Below, one piece after another: positions 35,593 through 40,724 of a stretch of 40,724 nt of DNA (its first letter is position 1; each line of letters starts with the position of its first letter). A model generated the notes under the pieces. The model saw only the letters and a program-made list of their open reading frames with translations, had not been told where the DNA came from and did not search any database. The position numbers were made by a program, and so were the translations under genes. This DNA comes from Prevotellaceae bacterium (GTDB lineage: Bacteria; Bacteroidota; Bacteroidia; Bacteroidales; UBA932): contig JAISNL010000050.1 of assembly GCA_031276235.1 (NCBI GenBank), positions 1 through 40,724 of the forward strand, given 5' to 3'.

Positions 35593-36495
35593 TTACAATA
35601 TTTTTTTGGGATATTCGCCTTTTTTTATTAATTGTTTTATATTTGATATGGTTTGAATTTTGTCTTGCGCATAAGTTATTCCAAACCATTTTGCCGTTGT
35701 TTTCAGCGCTGTTACTTCTGCCTGTCGGTTTTGTATCAAATTATTTACGACTGTTGGTATATAAAATTCAGCGTTACTGTTGCTGCCGTTTTCTTGCAAA
35801 AAATTTATAAACATTTTTTTTGAAAACTCAAAATAATCAGGAGTAAATCCCCAAAAATTCATTGATACTATTGAATTGTCAGGTATTTTAACATTATTTC
35901 CACTGTCATCAACATATAAAATTGAATTATTTATTTTTTTAATTTTTGTGCGTTCTGTTATGCTTGTCAGCATATTATTTTTGTCAATTCTGCATACGCC
36001 GCGCGAAACAAAACCCGATTCGGAAAGCGTATTGTTGATCACATAGCCTACCATAGAATATTTTCCCTGCGATTGTTGCGTTTGTTGCAAATATTCACAG
36101 GTTACGCAAAAAGCATCGTAACCGTAAAAATCGTCTGCATTGATTACCGCAAAGGGAGTATCTATAGATTTTTGAGCAACCATAACAGCATGTCCCGTTC
36201 CCCATGGTTTTTTGCGATTCGCATCAAATTTGCAATTTTCGGGAACATCTGTTATGTCTTGAAAAACATATTCAGCTTCGATTTGATTTCGGTATTTGCT
36301 TAATATTTTTTTTTCAAATTCCATTGCAAAGTCTTTACGAATTACAAAAACAATTTTTTGGAATCCCGCACGTATGGCATCAAACACTGAATAATCCATT
36401 ATGGTTTCGCCATAAGCGCCTACCGCATCCAATTGCTTCAAGCCTCCGTATCTGTTTCCCAGCCCTGCTGCAAGTATCAACAAAGTTGTTTTCAT
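35593..36495 (-). CDS. Nucleotidyltransferase of the sugar-1-phosphate type
   Basis: The 300-residue cytoplasmic protein has the Rossmann-like nucleotidyltransferase fold. Nucleotide-binding LILAAGLGNRYGGLKQL (6-22) is followed by PWGTGHAVMVAQ (97-108) and the metal-binding NADDFYG (119-125). This family joins NTP and a sugar phosphate to make NDP-sugars; the exact sugar cannot be read from the sequence. It has a good promoter at 36519-36550 and is followed after only 9 bases by a T9SS surface protein gene. It is divergent from nagA, an amino sugar gene, which hints at hexosamine metabolism, but only weakly. Confidence 0.82.
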   Translation of the reverse strand: MKTTLLILAAGLGNRYGGLKQLDAVGAYGETIMDYSVFDAIRAGFQKIVFVIRKDFAMEFEKKILSKYRNQIEAEYVFQDITDVPENCKFDANRKKPWGTGHAVMVAQKSIDTPFAVINADDFYGYDAFCVTCEYLQQTQQSQGKYSMVGYVINNTLSESGFVSRGVCRIDKNNMLTSITERTKIKKINNSILYVDDSGNNVKIPDNSIVSMNFWGFTPDYFEFSKKMFINFLQENGSNSNAEFYIPTVVNNLIQNRQAEVTALKTTAKWFGITYAQDKIQTISNIKQLIKKGEYPKKIL

Positions 36496-36518
36496 AAATA
36501 TAATCCATTAATTTTGCA

Positions 36519-36550
36519 CAAATATAGTAATTTATTGTTAATACAACAAA
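36519..36550 (-). promoter_or_regulatory. Promoter of the nucleotidyltransferase / surface protein unit
   Basis: On the minus strand TTTG (36550-36547), 20 bases and TATATTTG (36526-36519) match the consensus. The start codon follows about 24 bases later. Confidence 0.72.
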
Positions 36551-36614
36551 CATTTATTAACAAACGCGCATTAAAATAAATCATAAAAAGAATATTTTAT
36601 GTCTGTAAAATGTG

Positions 36615-36622
36615 TAATTTTG
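36615..36622 (+). promoter_or_regulatory. -7 promoter element for nagA
   Basis: TAATTTTG matches TAnnTTTG, 42 bases before the nagA ATG. No TTTG lies at the ideal -33 distance, so this is tentative. Confidence 0.45.
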
Positions 36623-36664
36623 TAAAAAATAAACTATAAGATAACTTATACTTTACGGTTGTAA

Positions 36665-37831
36665 ATGAAACTCTGTATCAAAAATATTGATATTTACAGT
36701 GAAAGTGGCTTTATTAAAAACGGCTCGCTTATTGTTGATGGAGAAATTATTGCGGAAATATCTTCCGAGCAGGTAACGCATCGCAATTCAGAAATAATCG
36801 ATGGCGAAAATCTTATTGCAATTCCGGGTTTTATCGATTCTCATTGTCATGGCGGCGGCGGGTTTGACTGCAACAATGGCGATTTGGAATCAATACTTGG
36901 CGCCTGCGATTTTCACGGCAAACACGGAGTTACTCTTATTTATCCTTCGCTTGCGGCAAACGATTTGGATACAATGGAAAAAGGTTTGAAATCTATTCGC
37001 AAAGCTATGAAACTTAACAAACCGGGAAAACCGCAAATAGGCGGATGCCATCTCGAAGGACCTTTTTTAAATAAAAAGTACAAAGGCGCACAAGCCGAAG
37101 AACATATACTTACACTTAATGATGAATATTTAAAACTCTACGACAGATATAAAGATGTAATACGCCGCACAACCATAGCGCCGGAAGTAGAACAGAATGT
37201 AGAATATTTTCCATCAATAAAATCTATGGGAATACAAATATCGATAGGACACAGCTGTGCAACAATAAATGAAGTTGAATACGCCATCAACAAAGGCGCA
37301 ACAAGCGTTACGCATCTTTATAATGCAATGTCGCAAACAAAAAAAGAAGGCGCATTCAGAGTTGGCGGCGTTGTTGAAGCAGCATTAACTTTCGATTCGC
37401 TTTATGCGGAAATAATTGCAGATGGCTGGCATTTGCCGAAAGAATTACTGCAAATTGCCTATAAATGCAAAGGCGCAGACAAATTGATAATATGCTCTGA
37501 CGCAAATATGGCTGCAGGCAGCAAACATGGACAGATTATACATTCATGCGGAATGACGTACATAATAGAACATGGCGTTGCGATGAACGAAACGCGGACT
37601 TCGCTTGCATCGTCTATTTCGCCAATAGATACAATGGTGCGCCACTTGATTTTCAATGTAAAGCATCCGATAGCAGATGTTATAAAAATGTCTGGCGCAA
37701 CAGTCGCAAAACTGTTGAATATATACGCACACAAAGGCTCTGTAAGTACAGGAAAAGATGCCGATATTAATATCGTTGATAAAAATTTTGACATTGTAAT
37801 GACTTTATGCAAAGGAAAAATAAATTATTAA
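36665..37831 (+). CDS. nagA: N-acetylglucosamine-6-phosphate deacetylase
   Basis: The 388-residue amidohydrolase converts GlcNAc-6-phosphate to glucosamine-6-phosphate, feeding amino sugar use and cell-wall recycling. Metal and active-site motifs are visible: HCH (His60, His62) in FIDSHCHGGGG, Glu131 in HLEGPFLN, His196 in IGHSCAT, His217 in THLYNAM, His256 in DGWHLP and the catalytic Asp279 in ICSDANMAAG. The C-terminal GKDADINIVD is the usual composite-domain end. No nagB or transporter lies beside it. A division gene follows after 19 bases on the same strand. Confidence 0.93.
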   Translation: MKLCIKNIDIYSESGFIKNGSLIVDGEIIAEISSEQVTHRNSEIIDGENLIAIPGFIDSHCHGGGGFDCNNGDLESILGACDFHGKHGVTLIYPSLAANDLDTMEKGLKSIRKAMKLNKPGKPQIGGCHLEGPFLNKKYKGAQAEEHILTLNDEYLKLYDRYKDVIRRTTIAPEVEQNVEYFPSIKSMGIQISIGHSCATINEVEYAINKGATSVTHLYNAMSQTKKEGAFRVGGVVEAALTFDSLYAEIIADGWHLPKELLQIAYKCKGADKLIICSDANMAAGSKHGQIIHSCGMTYIIEHGVAMNETRTSLASSISPIDTMVRHLIFNVKHPIADVIKMSGATVAKLLNIYAHKGSVSTGKDADINIVDKNFDIVMTLCKGKINY

Positions 37832-37850
37832 ATCATTAAAAAAATATTTC

Positions 37851-38156
37851 ATGGATAAACTAAAAAAAATATTAAAACGTTACGCAGGCAGTAAATATGT
37901 TTTAACATTGGCAGTGTTTGGCGCATGGCTTGTATTTTTTGATAATGCAAACATAGTAAGCTGGCTAAGCGATTTGACCGATGTGAAAAGTAAAAGGAAA
38001 CAGAAAATATATTATCAAAAAGAAATACAGCATATAAAAGAAAACATTAAAGAACTCAGCGAAAACACCGAATCACTTGAAAAATACGCACGCGAAAATC
38101 TGTACTTCAAAAACGATGATGAAGACGTTTATATCATTGAAGAAGATGAAGAATAA
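37851..38156 (+). CDS. DivIC/FtsB-like septum formation initiator protein
   Basis: The 101-residue protein has a single membrane helix (about 17-33; VLTLAVFGAWLVFFDNAN). A periplasmic coiled coil (about 45-80; KRKQKIYYQKEIQHIKENIK) follows, then ARENLYFKNDDEDVYII, the typical end of FtsB/DivIC proteins. These form a complex with FtsL and FtsQ/DivIB in the divisome. It starts 19 bases after nagA and is followed by a terminator, so the two may share a message. The topology and C-terminal motif support the family; the length is normal. Confidence 0.88.
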   Translation: MDKLKKILKRYAGSKYVLTLAVFGAWLVFFDNANIVSWLSDLTDVKSKRKQKIYYQKEIQHIKENIKELSENTESLEKYARENLYFKNDDEDVYIIEEDEE

Positions 38157-38338
38157 ATGTTCGCTACTAATGTGAAAAACATCAACGTTGAAGTAAACAT
38201 GGTAATATCATATATTGCATGATGTGCGAGGAACATCAAGACGAAGCAATACAGAAAAACCTGAACTTTTGCACAGGGATATTGAAATATTTAGTAATTT
38301 AACCGACAGATTTCTTCTTTGGATAGCTTCAATTTTGT
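38157..38338. other. Spacer between the division gene and its terminator
   Basis: Apart from a 21-codon frame directly after the stop codon, with no supporting features, nothing is recognised here. Confidence 0.5.
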
Positions 38339-38384
38339 AAGCATCTTTTTATGGGATTAACACCACAAAGATGCTTGCTTTTTT
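38339..38384 (+). terminator. Rho-independent terminator after the nagA/division gene unit
   Basis: A 10-bp stem AAGCATCTTT/AAAGATGCTT with an 18-base loop is followed by GCTTTTTT. It lies about 180 bases after the division gene. The stretch 38385-38528 beyond it shows only a short GC-rich inverted repeat (GGCGCCTTGCGCC near 38506). Confidence 0.75.
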
Positions 38385-38528
38385 CTTATTTTCATCTCAC
38401 ATTTTTAGCCCGCGATAAGTTGACATAACCTTCTACCGTGCGATTTCCAATTGCTAACTTTATTTTGTTCAATTTAAAACCATCTCTCATTATGAATATG
38501 GGCGCCTTGCGCCTCCTGTTTGTCAGGC

Positions 38529-39635
38529 TTAGGATATTACTTGTTTATAAGTAAGTTTCTGATTATCCGTCCACCTGTATTTCCCATAAAACAGTTGGAT
38601 GATCGGTTTGGGAATAAACTTTTCAAGACTGCGCAACAATACGATGTCATATTTCCTGTGAAAATTTATCCAGCATTGATTACAGGTTTTCGCATATTTC
38701 TTTTGCAACTCAATGGAATCTTTACTGTTATAAATGCTGTCGAGAGACTTTTCATAAATGTTTCCAAGTTTGACGTCCAAATTTTGACATAAGGGAACAT
38801 TGCCGTTGGGATGAATAACCAGCGAATCGAAAATACTGTAACAGTTGAGCTTTAATTTTCCCGTTCGCCACTCATTGTATAGAATCAGAAAATCATAATT
38901 TTCCGATGTATCCTTCACGTTTTCCGGTATATTTTCGGCAGAACAGTGTAGGTAGTTGCTGTTTAATCGTGTGTCTTTGTCTTGGTTTTTCTGCTTGGTA
39001 TCAGGCACGTGCGCTGTATCAACAGTATCAAAAAAATCGATATTGTTGTAAATGCCAATTCTGATGTCGATATTGTATTTTTTTGCGATTTCAACAACGA
39101 AATTCAAATCGTCGAAACTGTTGTAGGGCGAAAGCGTGAACATCAACGAAACGGGTACAATATCTTTACAGCCTTCAATGACTTGGATAACTTTGTCGAA
39201 ACCGTCGGCGCCCCGCATGTATAAATAGGTTTCCCTGTCGCCGTCGAGCGACAAATACAATCTCTTGGGAGGATATTTTTTCACGGTATCAATCACCCTG
39301 CGAGCTTGCAGGCAATTGGACAGTAATTCAAAGTTCTTGTGATTTTCCGAAAACCATTGCAAGATTTCATTTGCTTCGGGATGCAGTAAAAATTCACCGC
39401 CTTCGAGTCCAATGGTTGTATTTTGGGAAACGCATTTACTGCTCATTATTTCCACCATTTTAGCTTTGGAAATATGAACAACCGGACGTTGCGCCCAAAC
39501 AAAACAGTGTTTGCACTTGGAGTTACAGAGGTTTGTACTGTAAAACATTAATGTTGAAAGTTTTTTCCGGCGGGGAAAAAGTGTATTGTTGGCGAACATC
39601 AGTCCGCGATTCACATAATCTTTGATATTATACAT
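38529..39635 (-). CDS. Radical SAM protein with a SPASM-like C-terminus
   Basis: The 368-residue protein has the radical SAM iron-sulfur motif CxxxCxxC (Cys37, Cys41, Cys44 in NLCNSKCKHC). A GGE-type segment (LEGGEFLLHP) and a later LSLDGD follow, as expected for the SAM barrel. The C-terminal part has further cysteines in LNCYSIFDS, VPLCQNLD with GNIYEKSLDSIYNS, and CNQCW, matching the SPASM/twitch pattern that binds extra iron-sulfur clusters. Such enzymes modify peptides, proteins or sugars by radical chemistry; the substrate is unknown. Its start overlaps the end of the oxidoreductase gene by 8 bases, so translation is coupled. The context suggests carbohydrate or polymer modification, but this is a guess. 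Confidence 0.88.
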   Translation of the reverse strand: MYNIKDYVNRGLMFANNTLFPRRKKLSTLMFYSTNLCNSKCKHCFVWAQRPVVHISKAKMVEIMSSKCVSQNTTIGLEGGEFLLHPEANEILQWFSENHKNFELLSNCLQARRVIDTVKKYPPKRLYLSLDGDRETYLYMRGADGFDKVIQVIEGCKDIVPVSLMFTLSPYNSFDDLNFVVEIAKKYNIDIRIGIYNNIDFFDTVDTAHVPDTKQKNQDKDTRLNSNYLHCSAENIPENVKDTSENYDFLILYNEWRTGKLKLNCYSIFDSLVIHPNGNVPLCQNLDVKLGNIYEKSLDSIYNSKDSIELQKKYAKTCNQCWINFHRKYDIVLLRSLEKFIPKPIIQLFYGKYRWTDNQKLTYKQVIS

Positions 39636-40668
39636 GTTTTTCTATTTTCGTAAGTAATTCGTATGTATTCATGAGTGAGGATAATGAGGAGAGATTTTTT
39701 GATTTCCTGTTTTCGCATATATTTACAAAAGCTTTGATTTCAGTAAAATATCCTTGCGATACGATTGGATTGTTTTCAAAAACCGGCAAAAAATTATTGC
39801 CGTTGAACAGGTATTTTTTTTCCGGAACGGTATGAAATATTTTTTCTCTTGGGATGGATAATACCGGTGCGCTTTTCGGTTCAAAAGTTAACGATTGATG
39901 ATTTTTTAGCGTATAAACGCCTTTTTCCGTGTTAACGGAAAGAAACTCCATCGGCTGATTCCATGAATATTGCGTTGAAATTTCTATCTGTCCGACGATT
40001 TTATCGTGCTTTGTCTGCAAAAAGATGGAATTGGCCGATTTCGACGATTGGGTTTCGGCAACAGATAATAATTGCGTTTCGCCAAACAGAAAAGTGATTA
40101 AATCAACGGGATGAATGTATAAGTCCCACAGCGTATTTCCCTCAGGATAAACGCCAAGTATAAAACGATAGTTATACGAAATTATATGGTTGGGGTTCAA
40201 TTGTTTTTTCAATATATTCACGCAGGAAGAATATCTTTTCTGAAGTCCGGCAAGGCACATTTTCCCCGATGTTTTTTCGGTATCAATCAAATCGTTCAGT
40301 TCGCCGGTTGTTTTGCATGGCGGCTTTTCCACAAAAACATTTTTTTTATGCAACAGGCATTTTTTCACCAAACCATAATGTGAATCAGGGGTTGCACAGA
40401 TAAAAATGCCGTTGATTTCGGTATCATTCAAGACGGATTCCAAATCGGCGGTTGCCCGTATTCCCCATTGACTCTTGTTGATAAGATTGGCTGTTTCGCA
40501 ACTTCTTACCACAATGTATTTAAGCGGTATATGCAAATATTGGATGGCAGGATACAGGTTGTTTATACTGTGATTGCCGGCGCCAATAAAAGCATAAGTC
40601 GAATGATATCCGGCATGAAACCGGTGTTTTCTCCGTATTTTCTTGAAAAGTTCTATCAGATTGTTCAT
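39628..40668 (-). CDS. Gfo/Idh/MocA-family NAD(P)-dependent oxidoreductase
   Basis: The 346-residue protein has an N-terminal Rossmann domain with FIGAGNHS (28-34). It also has IFICATPDSHY (88-98) and the family signature VEKPPCKT (113-120), where Lys115 is the usual catalytic lysine. The C-terminal substrate domain includes DLYIHPVDLI (182-191) with a likely catalytic His186. Members oxidise or reduce sugars and related polyols. Its ATG overlaps the stop of the gene upstream (ATGA), and its end overlaps the radical SAM gene. The three genes form a tight operon. Similar proteins sit in Bacteroidota polysaccharide clusters, so a sugar substrate is likely. Confidence 0.87.
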   Translation of the reverse strand: MNNLIELFKKIRRKHRFHAGYHSTYAFIGAGNHSINNLYPAIQYLHIPLKYIVVRSCETANLINKSQWGIRATADLESVLNDTEINGIFICATPDSHYGLVKKCLLHKKNVFVEKPPCKTTGELNDLIDTEKTSGKMCLAGLQKRYSSCVNILKKQLNPNHIISYNYRFILGVYPEGNTLWDLYIHPVDLITFLFGETQLLSVAETQSSKSANSIFLQTKHDKIVGQIEISTQYSWNQPMEFLSVNTEKGVYTLKNHQSLTFEPKSAPVLSIPREKIFHTVPEKKYLFNGNNFLPVFENNPIVSQGYFTEIKAFVNICENRKSKNLSSLSSLMNTYELLTKIEKHV

Positions 40669-40724
40669 TGTTTGTTATTGTTGTTGGCGGTATAAGCGGC
40701 GGCGGCTGTGGCGAGCAGCGCATC
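40665..40724 (-). CDS. 3' end of an upstream gene, cut by the window edge
   Basis: The last 60 bases on the minus strand read as an open frame of 19 codons (DALLATAAAAYTANNNNKQ) ending in TGA. That TGA overlaps the oxidoreductase ATG as ATGA, the usual mark of translational coupling. The tail is too short and low in complexity to identify the protein. Confidence 0.55.
   Translation of the reverse strand, partial: DALLATAAAAYTANNNNKQ

Noticed and set aside
38157-38222. 21-codon frame directly after the division gene
   Set aside because: Too short, not conserved-looking and without its own signals. It lies in the 3' untranslated spacer.

Overview
The window is a chromosomal segment of an AT-rich member of the Bacteroidota, most likely in or near the Bacteroidales. 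Four things support this. RpoB, RpoC and the ribosomal proteins read like Bacteroidales proteins from end to end. Many genes and tRNAs are preceded by the phylum's own promoter pattern (TTTG or TTG, about 19 bases, then TAnnTTTG), and no Shine-Dalgarno sequences are evident. A GldB homologue is present. Two large secreted proteins end in the gliding-motility/type IX secretion (T9SS) type B C-terminal domain. No phage, plasmid, complete insertion sequence or CRISPR array was seen.

Layout. 1-3839: tRNA-Arg, then fabD, a secreted TPR protein and the lipoprotein gldB. 4122-8831 (minus strand): a secreted alkaline phosphatase, an exbB / membrane protein / exbD / exbD operon, and a type I asparaginase. 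8832-10166: a largely gene-free stretch holding a strong candidate small RNA, dispersed repeats, tRNA-Lys and a frameshifted gene remnant. 10167-23334 (minus strand): the translation and transcription supercluster, which in transcription order is tRNA-Thr, tRNA-Tyr, tRNA-Gly, tRNA-Thr, tuf, tRNA-Trp, secE, nusG, rplK, rplA, rplJ, rplL, rpoB, rpoC, closed by a strong terminator.

23683-29593: a membrane-anchored protein of unknown function, radC, tRNA-Glu with rpsT, and a complete exbB-exbD-tonB operon. 29892-36495 (minus strand): a sugar-type nucleotidyltransferase followed by two large modular T9SS type B surface proteins with nearly identical ends and different N-terminal modules. 36665-38156: nagA and a DivIC/FtsB-like division protein. 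38529-40724 (minus strand): a tightly overlapping operon of a radical SAM/SPASM-like protein, a Gfo/Idh/MocA oxidoreductase and the tail of a third gene.

Most of the window is conserved core genome. The parts most worth following up are non-coding: a promoter + long hairpin + terminator unit upstream of ansA, two families of degenerate intergenic repeats, and a terminator-like hairpin between rplL and rpoB. On the protein side, the shuffled pair of T9SS surface proteins and the radical SAM/oxidoreductase operon at the right edge stand out. Start sites were corrected for rpoB, rpsT, rplA and the 23683 gene.
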